A stretch of 64,000 nt of DNA from contig NZ_JADOEQ010000018.1 of the NCBI RefSeq assembly GCF_016745255.1, forward strand, positions 33,705-97,704, in the 5' to 3' direction. Origin of the DNA: Enterococcus sp. BWR-S5 (GTDB taxonomy: Bacteria; Bacillota; Bacilli; Lactobacillales; Enterococcaceae). A program made the translations under genes and the position numbers. Numbering within the stretch: position 1 is the first letter of the stretch; the number at the start of each line of letters is the position of its first letter. Of the stretch, positions 1-8,127 are shown in pieces. The notes below the pieces were generated by a model, which saw only the letters and a program-made list of their open reading frames with translations, ran no database searches and was not told where the DNA came from.

Positions 1-359
1 CACAAGACGGATATAAACGACTAAGTGAAATGACAGATGCAAAAGGTCGCAAATTACGTGTGCATAAAATCTGCTGCCCTATCAATAACGTAACAATTAA
101 AGGCAGCTTCAAGATTGATTATGTTGAAGGAACACTTCCACGTGAAGATGGCGATATCTGTATTGCCTCTTATATGAATTTCTTAATTACAAATAACGGT
201 GTTATTGTTCCCCAATACGGAGATGAAAATGATGCGTTGGCAATCAAACAGATTCAGGAAATTTTCCCTGATAAAGAAGTGGTTGGCGTAAACACTGTAG
301 AAGTTGTCTATGGTGGCGGAAACATTCACTGTATTACTCAACAACAGCCTAAACGTTAA
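1..359 (+). CDS. aguA: Agmatine deiminase, 3' part only
   Basis: This is the C-terminal ~119 residues of a protein whose start lies before the window; the frame is open from the first bases. The end carries GGGNIHCITQQ, the active-site segment of agmatine deiminases in which the Cys is the nucleophile that attacks the guanidinium carbon. The enzyme hydrolyses agmatine to N-carbamoylputrescine and ammonia in the cytoplasm. It lies 120 bp before a carbamate kinase gene on the same strand, as in the known enterococcal agmatine operon (aguBDAC). The family (peptidyl-arginine-deiminase type) and the neighbour agree, so the assignment is firm despite the truncation. Confidence 0.95.
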   Translation, partial: QDGYKRLSEMTDAKGRKLRVHKICCPINNVTIKGSFKIDYVEGTLPREDGDICIASYMNFLITNNGVIVPQYGDENDALAIKQIQEIFPDKEVVGVNTVEVVYGGGNIHCITQQQPKR

Positions 360-392
360 AACAATTGGTAAAAATATAAACAAAAACAGCAG

Positions 393-427
393 CTTCACGG
401 GATGCTTTTCTACTTCATCCCGTGAAG
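393..427 (+). other. Intercistronic hairpin between aguA and the carbamate kinase gene
   Basis: Perfect 12-bp arms CTTCACGGGATG / CATCCCGTGAAG are separated by an 11-nt loop. No T-run follows on the plus strand, so it is unlikely to be a full terminator. An RNA-stability or processing element between the two cistrons is the likelier reading (inference). Confidence 0.6.
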
Positions 428-479
428 AAAATTGGTACTCTCAAAATTACTAAAGTACCAACGCTAAAAGGAGGCTTCT

Positions 480-1418
480 ATGTCAAGAATTGTTATTGCC
501 CTAGGCGGAAACGCATTAGGAAATACACCCCAGGAACAATTGGAACAAATCAACAACTCTGCACCGGCCTTAGTTAACTTAATTAAATTGGGACATGAAA
601 TCATTATCAGCCACGGAAATGGTCCACAGGTGGGAATGATTGAAAAAGCGTTAAACAAAGCTGCGGATATCGATGACAGTATTGCTCATTTTGAATTACC
701 GGAATGTACAGCAATGAGCCAAGGCTACATTGGGTACCACTTGCAAAACTGCATTCTTCGTCAGCTTAGAAAAGAAAATATGCCATGGAATGTTGCAACC
801 ATTGTTACACAGGTTGAAGTTGATCCTAACGATCCGGCATTTAAAAATCCAACAAAACCCATTGGCAGCTTCTACTCAAAAGAACAAGCAGACCAGCTGC
901 AAGCTGAAAATCCTTCAATGGTCTTTAAAGAGGACTCCGGCAGAGGCTATCGCCAAATGGTGGCCTCTCCTATTCCAATCAATATCGTTGAAGGCAAATC
1001 GATTCTCAATCTATTGAACAATGAGTTTATCGTGATTGCTTGTGGCGGTGGCGGTGTCCCAGTAATCAAAAAAGCAGATGGGGATTACGACGGAACACCA
1101 GCTGTTATCGATAAGGACATTGCGTCTGCTAAACTGGCTGACCTTGTGGATGCGGACTACTTCTTCATTTTGACAGCAGTTGACCATGTAGCAATCCGTT
1201 ACGGTACACCTGAGCAGGAGAACTTAACAGAAATCAGCGTAGAGCAAGCTCAAAAATATGCGGATGACGGTGAATTTGCTCCTGGAAGTATGCTGCCTAA
1301 GGTTCAGGCAGCAATGGAATTTGCCTCTTCCAAGTCAGGAAGAAGAGCCATTATCGCCTCACTGGAAAAAGCAGCTGATGCCCTAAACGGTTCAAGCGGT
1401 ACTGTTATTCGGTCTTAG
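480..1418 (+). CDS. aguC: Carbamate kinase of the agmatine deiminase pathway
   Basis: A 312-residue protein, the normal length for carbamate kinase (amino-acid kinase fold). It opens with IVIALGGNALG, the ATP/carbamate-binding glycine-rich start, and has HGNGPQVG near residue 45 and the glycine-rich ACGGGGVP near residue 190. It transfers phosphate from carbamoyl phosphate to ADP, giving ATP, CO2 and NH3, the energy-yielding last step of agmatine (or arginine) fermentation. The RBS AAAGGAGG sits 7 bases before the ATG. Being last after aguA, it is best read as aguC rather than the arc-operon paralogue; sequence alone cannot separate the two enzymes. Confidence 0.93.
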   Translation: MSRIVIALGGNALGNTPQEQLEQINNSAPALVNLIKLGHEIIISHGNGPQVGMIEKALNKAADIDDSIAHFELPECTAMSQGYIGYHLQNCILRQLRKENMPWNVATIVTQVEVDPNDPAFKNPTKPIGSFYSKEQADQLQAENPSMVFKEDSGRGYRQMVASPIPINIVEGKSILNLLNNEFIVIACGGGGVPVIKKADGDYDGTPAVIDKDIASAKLADLVDADYFFILTAVDHVAIRYGTPEQENLTEISVEQAQKYADDGEFAPGSMLPKVQAAMEFASSKSGRRAIIASLEKAADALNGSSGTVIRS

Positions 1419-1456
1419 CAAGTAAGTATCATTAAACATCTACTCCTTATGAAATG

Positions 1457-1541
1457 ATTCAAGTGACAGGCGGTTGCTTCCACCATTCATTTTAATGAAT
1501 GACTACCAAAAAACTAACTACTGTTGCTCTTTCACTTGAAT
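1457..1541 (+). other. Nested inverted repeats downstream of aguC
   Basis: Outer arms ATTCAAGTGA / TCACTTGAAT (10 bp, perfect) enclose an inner hairpin CATTCATT / AATGAATG. The element lies in the 3' untranslated stretch between aguC and its terminator. It has no recognisable gene; a structured RNA tail is possible. Confidence 0.4.
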
Positions 1542-1562
1542 AAAAAGAAAAGCTGATAGTAA

Positions 1563-1606
1563 AAAAGAGTCAGAGACGTTAATCCGCCTCTGACTCTTTA
1601 TTTTTA
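1563..1606. terminator. Bidirectional intrinsic terminator
   Basis: Perfect 12-bp stem AAAGAGTCAGAG / CTCTGACTCTTT with a 12-nt loop. It is followed by T-rich sequence on the plus strand and preceded by an A-run (a T-run for the minus strand). It serves aguC and the convergent small membrane gene. Confidence 0.9.
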
Positions 1607-1798
1607 AAACTTACGTCTTCTGCTAGCATTGCTGCGATCTGAAATCCACTGAACGATTCCGTAAATGATTGCACACGGGATAAGTAAGCGAACAGCCAAC
1701 CATAACAGATTTCCGACAATTCCTAAAGCCCAGCCGCCAACGATTAGTACCAACACGATAATTAAGATATTTTTGATTAAACTATTATTTGCAAACAT
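1604..1798 (-). CDS. Small two-segment membrane protein
   Basis: The encoded protein has 64 residues. The start was chosen at the ATG preceded by GTGGAGG with about 9-nt spacing; a longer reading frame upstream lacks an RBS. Residues ~8-28 and ~30-50 are hydrophobic (a Leu/Ile/Val-rich first helix, a Gly-Trp turn, a second helix), followed by a very basic tail ending SRRRKF. That fits an inner-membrane miniprotein with the tail in the cytoplasm. No family is recognised. It stands alone, converges on aguC and shares its terminator. Confidence 0.65.
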   Translation of the reverse strand: MFANNSLIKNILIIVLVLIVGGWALGIVGNLLWLAVRLLIPCAIIYGIVQWISDRSNASRRRKF

Positions 1799-1992
1799 AT
1801 TCTTTTCCTCCACTTGTTTTCTTGATAAATTAATCTTAACAGTTCCCAAACAGAATTTCTTCCGCCTCAAGACTGATTATTTCTGTACCTTACGGCTGAG
1901 GTTTGATTCGTCAACCAAAAAATCCGAATCCTTGAAAAAACAAAGGCTCAGATTCCACCATTCTATCAACAGCAAACCGCTCCCTCACGCAA

Positions 1993-2121
1993 TTATTCAC
2001 GAGGCTTCGTTAAAGTAATCGTTATGCGCTTATCCGTTACAGCATCTTGCAGCACCTGCTCTAGCTCCTTCTAAAAGACACCCTCTCCCTCATCGGCTGT
2101 GTAGTAATTCCCAATTAGAGG
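1993..2121 (-). pseudogene. Short decayed coding remnant
   Basis: On the minus strand a ~43-codon stretch reads like a protein C-terminus (…IGNYYTADEGEGVF, an in-frame TAG, then KELEQVLQDAVTDKR, ITITLTKPRE and a stop). The composition is protein-like and the frame is broken once by a stop codon. It has no start or RBS, and its upstream end runs into the terminator of the neighbouring operon. The family is not recognised. It could be chance, but the alternation of charged and hydrophobic residues favours a relic. Confidence 0.35.
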
Positions 2122-2130
2122 AAAATGATA

Positions 2131-2186
2131 AAACAAAAGAACTAAGACCTTAACCATCAAGGCTTTAGCTCTTAGTTCTCTTTTTC
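2131..2186. terminator. Terminator of the carbohydrate operon
   Basis: Arms AGAACTAAGA / TCTTAGTTCT (10 bp) flank a 22-nt loop. T-rich tracts follow on both strands (TTTGTTTT on minus). It is placed just after the last gene of the minus-strand sugar operon. Confidence 0.8.
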
Positions 2187-2218
2187 GACCATTTCAGTTA
2201 TCGTTTTATGACCTTCAC

Positions 2219-2896
2219 TCAATTTTTGTTCGTCGCTTCAGGCTTATAAAGTTTTCCACTATTCAGATAGATAAGTCCACCCAACAGTGAAGGAGCAAGC
2301 AAATAGCCAAATTGAGGTTTTAACAGCATACAGATAAGAATAAGCACTAGCAGTAAGCCATTGAGCCCTGTTGTATACCATTTTTTAAGGGTGTAATAAA
2401 GGCTTATTTTATAAATATCTTTGCTGTCAACCAACGGATTTTTGATTTGAAAGTATATGCTATTCAGAAAAATCCCCAGGCCAATTACACCCACAACAAA
2501 CAGCAAAGGACTAATCCACTGAAACCATGGTGTCGCTGCAAAAAATAATAAATCAGTAGCAACAACTACTAAGCAAGCAAGTGCTGTGAGCCAGTAGACT
2601 GTTCCTTTCAACCAAAAGGTATAAATTTGGCTGAAAAAAACTTTAGCCGGTTCACATTCCTTGTTCATAGCAAACTGCTCCAGAGAACCTATCAAGGCTG
2701 CGAAGGCCCCACCAAAGGGCAACGCAGCTAACAGAAAGAACCATACATTACGATAATCTACAGCTAATAAATTGAAGGCTAAGAATAGCGGTAAATTCAG
2801 CAATGTAAACAATAAATTAAATACGAGCAAATTATACACCCGACGGAATGCTTTCATATAGAGATTATTTTCAAAGGTACGCATTGATTTCATCAT
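2219..2896 (-). CDS. DUF624 (YesL-like) membrane protein
   Basis: A 225-residue protein with about five or six hydrophobic segments, including NLLFTLLNLPLF, an Ala/Gly-rich helix with PFGGAFAAL, and C-terminal LLLVLILICMLL. The N-terminal pattern (family-typical R.YNLLVFNLLF…NLP) matches the DUF624/YesL family. Members sit with carbohydrate ABC transporters and hydrolases; their biochemical role is not known. It is the last gene of the operon, 6 bp after the second permease. The RBS is modest (TAGGA) before a double ATG. Its job is inferred only from context: an accessory to uptake or sensing of the imported sugar. Confidence 0.85.
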   Translation of the reverse strand: MMKSMRTFENNLYMKAFRRVYNLLVFNLLFTLLNLPLFLAFNLLAVDYRNVWFFLLAALPFGGAFAALIGSLEQFAMNKECEPAKVFFSQIYTFWLKGTVYWLTALACLVVVATDLLFFAATPWFQWISPLLFVVGVIGLGIFLNSIYFQIKNPLVDSKDIYKISLYYTLKKWYTTGLNGLLLVLILICMLLKPQFGYLLAPSLLGGLIYLNSGKLYKPEATNKN

Positions 2897-2902
2897 TTTT
2901 TC

Positions 2903-3781
2903 CTACCCCTTCATGCCAGATGTCGCAATACCTTCCACGAAGTATTTCTGCATTGCAAGAAAGACAATCGCTACCGGTAAAATAGACAGAACCGAAGCAG
3001 CCATAATCAAGGCGTACTCAGCATCGTACAGACCGACAAACATTTTCAATCCCAGCTGAATCGTCTTATTTTCAGTAGAAGTCAGATAAATGAAGGGACC
3101 CATGTAATCATTCCAAGTATTCACAAAGGTAATGATTGTTAAACTGGCAATCGCCGGCTTTGTTAACGGCAAGATAATTCTCCGATAAATGCCCCATTCC
3201 GACAATCCATCAATTCGAGCACTTTCACATAACTCATCTGGAATACTGCTGTAATACTGTTTGAGTAAAAAGACACCAAAAGCGCTAAAGGCCTGTAACA
3301 GAACCAATGACCAGATTGTATCAGTTAAGCCCAGCTTGCGCATCATGATAAATTGAGGAATCATATAGGATTGCCAAGGAACAGCAATCGTTGCAATGTA
3401 GGCCAGAAATAGAACATCTCTACCTTTGAAGTACATTTTAGAAAAACCATAGGCGGCAAAGCTGCTGGTAAACAGCTGAATCAAGGTAATCAGCACACTT
3501 AGAATACCAGTATTCTTAAAGAAGGTCAGCAATGGTACCCGTTCCCAAATCTTCACATAGTTTTCCGGATGCCACTCTTTTGGAATCCATTGGATTGGAA
3601 CGGTATAGACATCATTGTTAGCCTTAAAGGATGCTGACACCATCCAAATAAACGGCACTAATGTTATTAAACCCAAGATTGTCAAGCTCACGAACAAAAG
3701 TCCTCTTCTAACAATTCCACTCTTCTTTTTTCGTTGTTTTTCCTGCGTGGTCATCGCTTTTGGTTCTGCAGTCATTTGCAT
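2903..3781 (-). CDS. ABC sugar transporter permease (MalG/YesQ type)
   Basis: A 292-residue inner-membrane permease of the CUT1 carbohydrate ABC family. It has one N-terminal helix after a basic cytoplasmic tail, the block of helices of the binding-protein-dependent permease domain, and the EAA loop (ESARIDGLSEWGIYRRIILP, about residues 185-204) that docks to the ATPase. The GLY/MalG-type C-terminus is intact. GGAGAGGAG lies directly before the start. It pairs with the permease encoded just upstream. No ATPase is encoded nearby, so a shared MsmK-type ATPase elsewhere is probably used (inference from other CUT1 systems of this order). Confidence 0.92.
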   Translation of the reverse strand: MQMTAEPKAMTTQEKQRKKKSGIVRRGLLFVSLTILGLITLVPFIWMVSASFKANNDVYTVPIQWIPKEWHPENYVKIWERVPLLTFFKNTGILSVLITLIQLFTSSFAAYGFSKMYFKGRDVLFLAYIATIAVPWQSYMIPQFIMMRKLGLTDTIWSLVLLQAFSAFGVFLLKQYYSSIPDELCESARIDGLSEWGIYRRIILPLTKPAIASLTIITFVNTWNDYMGPFIYLTSTENKTIQLGLKMFVGLYDAEYALIMAASVLSILPVAIVFLAMQKYFVEGIATSGMKG

Positions 3782-3799
3782 CTCGCTCCTCTCCTTCCA

Positions 3800-4714
3800 C
3801 TACGCTCTCTCCTGAATTTGATTCCATTTAAACTGAACAACTGTAATTGTCAAAACAATAATGAATAACACTAGTGCTATCGCTGAAGCATAGCCAAAAT
3901 TGAATTTTACAAAGGCTTCGTTATAAATAGTATAGACGAGTACATTGGTGGATCTTCCAGGACCACCAGCTGTCATTACCTGAACCAAATCAAATATCTT
4001 GAAACAGTTAATTACCAGCATTATCGTTACAAAGAAGGTTGTTGGCTTCAACGAAGGCAGAGTTACGTTCATGAACTGCTTCCATTTCGTTGCACCATCC
4101 ATTGAAGCAGCCTCATATAGCTCTTTCGGAATACTCTGTAAGCCAGCCAGATATAAAATCATATAATAACCCATCCCCCGCCAGACGCTAACAAGAATAA
4201 TTGCAAACAATGCCCACTGAGAGCTAGAGGTCCAGCCCGGAGGATTATCAATAATCAGCTTCAAAAACTGATTGATTGGTCCCATAGTTGGATGAAACAG
4301 CATGTTCCAGACAACGGCAATTGCCACTAATGATGTGACATATGGAAAAAAGAAAGCCGTTCGGAAAAATTTCATTCCTTTAACCTTTTGATTCAATAGG
4401 ATAGCCAGTCCTAATGAAAATAGCAAGGTCAACGGTACAACACCTACTGTATACAGTATTGTATTTTTGAAGGAAATCCAGAATGTTTCATCCCCAATCA
4501 TTTTTATAAAATTATTTAGACCAACAAACTTTGGTGCTGAAAATGAATCCCATTCCATAAATGCCAAAATTAATGAAAAAACAACAGGGATCAATGTGAA
4601 TATGAAAAAACCGATAAAATTTGGTGCAATAAACGAATAAGCGGTTAATAAATTTTTTCTTTTTAAGCTTTTAGAATGATGCTGTTTTGCAGACTCCATT
4701 GCTTCCCATGCCAA
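3800..4714 (-). CDS. ABC sugar transporter permease (MalF/YesP type)
   Basis: A permease of 304 residues counted from TTG, with about six membrane helices and an EAA loop (YEAASMDGATKWKQFMNVTLP, residues ~208-228). It forms the channel with the following permease. The start is uncertain: the open frame can begin at TTG 4714 or ATG 4699, and neither has a well-spaced RBS. A strong AGGAGGG (4733-4740) instead sits before a five-codon frame (ATG 4731, stop 4717-4719). Either translation re-initiates from that mini-ORF or a small indel has shifted the original start. Confidence 0.9.
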   Translation of the reverse strand: MAWEAMESAKQHHSKSLKRKNLLTAYSFIAPNFIGFFIFTLIPVVFSLILAFMEWDSFSAPKFVGLNNFIKMIGDETFWISFKNTILYTVGVVPLTLLFSLGLAILLNQKVKGMKFFRTAFFFPYVTSLVAIAVVWNMLFHPTMGPINQFLKLIIDNPPGWTSSSQWALFAIILVSVWRGMGYYMILYLAGLQSIPKELYEAASMDGATKWKQFMNVTLPSLKPTTFFVTIMLVINCFKIFDLVQVMTAGGPGRSTNVLVYTIYNEAFVKFNFGYASAIALVLFIIVLTITVVQFKWNQIQERA

Positions 4715-4716
4715 AG

Positions 4717-4740
4717 CTATGCTTTAGACATGTCCCTCCT
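4717..4740 (-). promoter_or_regulatory. Strong RBS with a four-residue mini-ORF before the permease gene
   Basis: TAAGGAGGG is followed within a few bases by ATG TCT AAA GCA TAG. The stop lies 2 bp before the TTG that opens the permease frame. This could give translational coupling, or it could be a scar of a frameshift at the permease start. Confidence 0.5.
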
Positions 4741-4749
4741 TACTAAAGT

Positions 4750-5121
4750 TCATTTTTTTATTTCCTCTGCTTTGATAAAGCCGTAATATTCTCCATAAAT
4801 CGTTACACACTCTAATAATGTCCACTCACTGTCAGAACCATTGATTACTTGATAACGTTCTCCTTCAGCTTCCAAGATGAAGCGGTCATTTTTTTTGATG
4901 GACCGACCATCAGCATTATCTGTCACTGTGATAGTTCCGCGAATCTGAACAAGTGTATTGGGCGGTATTTCTCCATTTTGAAAAGATTCTGCAGCGTACG
5001 GTTTGTATATTTTTGACGCTTGTTCTTCCACCTGCCGGTCAAAAGAGTGTATACGCTCCTGATTGCCACAAGAGGAAAGGAAGACAATCATAAGCATCAG
5101 TAATAATCGATAGTTTTTCAT
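4750..5121 (-). CDS. Small lipoprotein, possible OB-fold (tRNA_anti-like) domain
   Basis: A 123-residue protein with a type II signal peptide: basic start, hydrophobic core, and lipobox LSSC with Cys18 as the lipidated residue. The mature part has a linker and then a beta-rich stretch (residues ~55-120: VQIRGTITVTDN, RFILEAEGERYQ, LLECVTIYGEYYGF) that recalls the OB-fold 'tRNA_anti-like' family of secreted proteins. This fold call is a visual judgement. It sits between the GH88 hydrolase and the permeases and should be anchored on the outer face of the membrane; a role in substrate handling is inferred from context only. Good RBS (GAGGGGAG). Confidence 0.7.
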   Translation of the reverse strand: MKNYRLLLMLMIVFLSSCGNQERIHSFDRQVEEQASKIYKPYAAESFQNGEIPPNTLVQIRGTITVTDNADGRSIKKNDRFILEAEGERYQVINGSDSEWTLLECVTIYGEYYGFIKAEEIKK

Positions 5122-5155
5122 GTTGCTCCCCTCCTCTCCATGGCTTAAGCCTGAA

Positions 5156-6262
5156 TTACCAAAGGTCCATTTCAGCTTCTTTTAGCTTCAACAATGCTTC
5201 AATCAGAAAATAATCTGCATAGACCAGTCCAACATTCTTTCCTTCTTTGCTATGGTAATCAACAGCACCGCCGCGTACCAAACCATCTGTTTCCGTTGAG
5301 AAATCGGTATACGCTTCCAAAACAGCTGTCAGCATGCGCACAGCCCCTTTCTTGTAGACCTTCCCTTGTTCTTTGGGTAATGTCTGACTCAGCTCAATCA
5401 GACCGCAGGCAGCAATCATCGCTGCACTTGTATCCGTATCCTCTTCAATCACCGGCGCCTTAAAATCAATCGCAGGGACATAAGCTGTTTGTGACGAGCT
5501 TGCAAGAAAATAATTTGCAACTCGAATAGCTGTATTCAAATAATCTATATCTCCTGTATGCTTATAGCTCAGTACAAACCCGTAAATTGCCCAGCCTTGA
5601 CCTCGGGACCAAGCCGAGTCACTGCTATATCCCTGCCCGCCAATCCATTCAATAAATTCACCGTTTTCCGGATTGAAGCTGCCGATATGAGCAGATGAAC
5701 CGTCCTTACGAATCAAATATTGCTGAACCGTATCTGCATGAGCAATTGCAAGCTGTTTAAACCGCGGATCATCAAGCTCTGTTGTTGCCCAGTGGAGTAG
5801 CGGAATGTTCATCATGCTATCAATAATAATCCAACCCGTTTTATCCTCATTCCACGCGCGAATGAATTGACCGTTACTATTAAATCGGCTAGCTAAAACG
5901 GCGGCGGCTTTTAAGCCTCGAACTTTCGATTGCTCATTTCCGGTTTTCCGGTAATTCGCTACGGCCGTATGAAGCCACATAAAACCAACATCATGATGCA
6001 AATCAATAAATTCCTCCAACGCTTGATCCAGTTTTGTTTCAATCTGTTCAGCGTGTGCCTTTAATTCCTCTTTTCCCGTGTAATGATAAAGCTGCCATAG
6101 CACCCCTCCAAAAAATCCATTGGTCCACCAAGCGATATCTTCCTGTCCCATATCTGTGTATCGCCCATTTTCCGGAATATATGGGATACTGCCCTCATTT
6201 CTTGCACACTCGCTTAACACCTTTGCGGTAATTCTATCTAAGTATTCATCAATTTTTTCCAT
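5156..6262 (-). CDS. GH88 unsaturated glucuronyl hydrolase
   Basis: A 368-residue protein of glycoside hydrolase family 88, with an (alpha/alpha)6-barrel-type sequence and no signal peptide, so cytoplasmic. These enzymes hydrate the C4-C5 double bond of unsaturated uronic acids left by polysaccharide lyases and so release the sugar. The two acidic residues of the Bacillus enzyme (Asp88, Asp149) are matched by Asp91 in HHDVGFMW and Asp148 in IIIDSMMN; WWTNGFFGG near residue 45 is also typical. With the transporter and DUF2264 genes it implies uptake of lyase-generated uronate oligosaccharides. The exact polymer (glycosaminoglycan, pectin-like or other) cannot be told. GH105 is the main alternative family. 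Confidence 0.87.
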   Translation of the reverse strand: MEKIDEYLDRITAKVLSECARNEGSIPYIPENGRYTDMGQEDIAWWTNGFFGGVLWQLYHYTGKEELKAHAEQIETKLDQALEEFIDLHHDVGFMWLHTAVANYRKTGNEQSKVRGLKAAAVLASRFNSNGQFIRAWNEDKTGWIIIDSMMNIPLLHWATTELDDPRFKQLAIAHADTVQQYLIRKDGSSAHIGSFNPENGEFIEWIGGQGYSSDSAWSRGQGWAIYGFVLSYKHTGDIDYLNTAIRVANYFLASSSQTAYVPAIDFKAPVIEEDTDTSAAMIAACGLIELSQTLPKEQGKVYKKGAVRMLTAVLEAYTDFSTETDGLVRGGAVDYHSKEGKNVGLVYADYFLIEALLKLKEAEMDLW

Positions 6263-6281
6263 TATTTTCTCCCTCTAGTTA

Positions 6282-8117
6282 TCAAGTAAACGGCAATTCA
6301 ATTGTTTGCTCATCTTTTCCCACAGTCAGGATTACGCTATTTCCTGAAATAACAGCTTCCGGTAAATCCTCTACCTCTTTTGTCCTCTTCTGACCATCAC
6401 CTAGAAAAGCTGTACAAATCATTGTTTCTCCTTTAGAAATATCCTGACTTAGGTAGGGAAACACGACATTGTTATACAGCACATTTACATTAGCCAAACG
6501 AGCTGAAATCCCTGTGCGCCCTTGACCGATCAGATTCACCACGCCGGAAACGCCAATTGCTGAATCTAAGAAACAATGTGCTTCTGTTTGCTGGACTTGT
6601 ATGGTTTCCGCGCCATCGTAGGGAACTGAAAAACCACCATCACGAACATTTAACTCTCGTTGACTGTTAATCTTATGAATCCGAAAATGCCATTGACCAA
6701 AGGGAATAATACATGATTGAATTAGGACATCTTTCCACGGCTTCCAAGATACAGCAACATATGCGTTTTCTGTCCGGTAGTTTTCAAATGTCGTTCGGAC
6801 ACGATAAAAATTATCTCGTTCGGAAACTGCGAGCACATTGTCAAAGCCCCCCTTTTCATAACCAACAAGTCCTTTAGATACATTGAAGCCAAACAATGTA
6901 GAATAAACGAATTTTCCATACTTAGCTTCTCCATGTGTATGCAGCTCGACGAATTGACCAACGGGAAAAGCCTGAACCTCTTTACCATCAGAACTTTTTC
7001 GCAACAGCATTCTTGCTTCTTTAATTAGGGTATGATCCGCTGATGCTGTAGAATCCGAAATAGTCGCTTTCAATGACCAGATTGGGTCCTCTTCCGGCAG
7101 CGCCAAAACCAGAAAGGCCTTCAACGCCCAATAAGGCGAACCAGGTGCATTGTATTCCTCAGACATCACCAAATCATCATAACAATACCCCACTCGAAGT
7201 AGTCCCTCAGAAGAAAAAATATCCTGAGACAGCCAGAAAGCTAGATTTTTACTCAACAGTGCTTTTGATTTTTTTGGATCAAAGCCTTCTACTTTAGCAA
7301 ACAGCATCGCTGACCAAAATGAGCTTTGAGCAAAGCGATAAGTCAGACTTCTTCCAAAAGGAATGCCTCGCCCTTCATCATCAAACCAATGCTGAAAGGT
7401 CTCCGCAAATTCTGCAGCCCGTTTTTTCAGCTGTAAACTGCGCTGTGGATCTTCTTCTGCAAATAGAACAGCATACAAGAGCGAATAATAATGAATCGCA
7501 AAAGATATATAGTAATCAATTTGAACCTTAACACCGTCATAATACCAACCGTTTCCCAAATAAAAGGTTTCAATCTTGGCAAAATCCTTTTCAATTTGAG
7601 CGAAGGTATCCATTCCATAATTTTTGTACAGGCAAACATTGACTAAGATTCTAAAAAATAACCAGTTGTTTTGAGCCGTATCAAAGGCATTTATTTGATT
7701 CATCCAAGCAATTATTTGCTTATGTTCTTTCTCTGATACTGTCGATTCCACTTTTTCTTTATTCATAATTAAGAAAACTGCGAGTGGAGCCATTTCCACC
7801 ATCAGCTGATCCACATGACCAATCTTCCCCCAGTAATCCGGTGATGCCGGATTAACGCCCTCACAGATTCCATTCATCAGCTTAGTAAAGGTAGCATCTA
7901 TTGGTCTTTGGCTATAGAAGGGGCCGTAGCCCCATAATAGTCGTAGAAATCCTTCTGCCTCACGAGTTTTTTTGCTATATATCGCTCCTGCAGAACCAAT
8001 ATTCAGCAATCCCGGATGCTCCGGGTCTAGTGCCTCGATTGCGGGCTGAACAATTTTCTGAAAAGCACCTCTAAATTCTTCTTTTGTTTCCATGACTGAG
8101 TAACTAACTGATTTCAT
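6282..8117 (-). CDS. DUF2264 family protein
   Basis: A 611-residue protein without a signal peptide. The N-terminal ~370 residues are helical and Trp/Tyr-rich (LLWGYGPFYSQRP, WLFFRILVNVCLYK, YDGVKVQIDYYISFAIHYYSL), resembling the alpha-toroid of uronate-processing enzymes. The C-terminal ~240 residues are beta-rich. This matches the DUF2264 layout, often found with GH88/GH105 and lyase genes; its activity is not established to my knowledge. It lies between the binding protein and the GH88 gene with short gaps (10 and 19 bp), so it is co-transcribed and probably acts on the same oligosaccharide. RBS GAGGGGG. Confidence 0.82.
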   Translation of the reverse strand: MKSVSYSVMETKEEFRGAFQKIVQPAIEALDPEHPGLLNIGSAGAIYSKKTREAEGFLRLLWGYGPFYSQRPIDATFTKLMNGICEGVNPASPDYWGKIGHVDQLMVEMAPLAVFLIMNKEKVESTVSEKEHKQIIAWMNQINAFDTAQNNWLFFRILVNVCLYKNYGMDTFAQIEKDFAKIETFYLGNGWYYDGVKVQIDYYISFAIHYYSLLYAVLFAEEDPQRSLQLKKRAAEFAETFQHWFDDEGRGIPFGRSLTYRFAQSSFWSAMLFAKVEGFDPKKSKALLSKNLAFWLSQDIFSSEGLLRVGYCYDDLVMSEEYNAPGSPYWALKAFLVLALPEEDPIWSLKATISDSTASADHTLIKEARMLLRKSSDGKEVQAFPVGQFVELHTHGEAKYGKFVYSTLFGFNVSKGLVGYEKGGFDNVLAVSERDNFYRVRTTFENYRTENAYVAVSWKPWKDVLIQSCIIPFGQWHFRIHKINSQRELNVRDGGFSVPYDGAETIQVQQTEAHCFLDSAIGVSGVVNLIGQGRTGISARLANVNVLYNNVVFPYLSQDISKGETMICTAFLGDGQKRTKEVEDLPEAVISGNSVILTVGKDEQTIELPFT

Positions 8118-8127
8118 CTTTTCCCCC

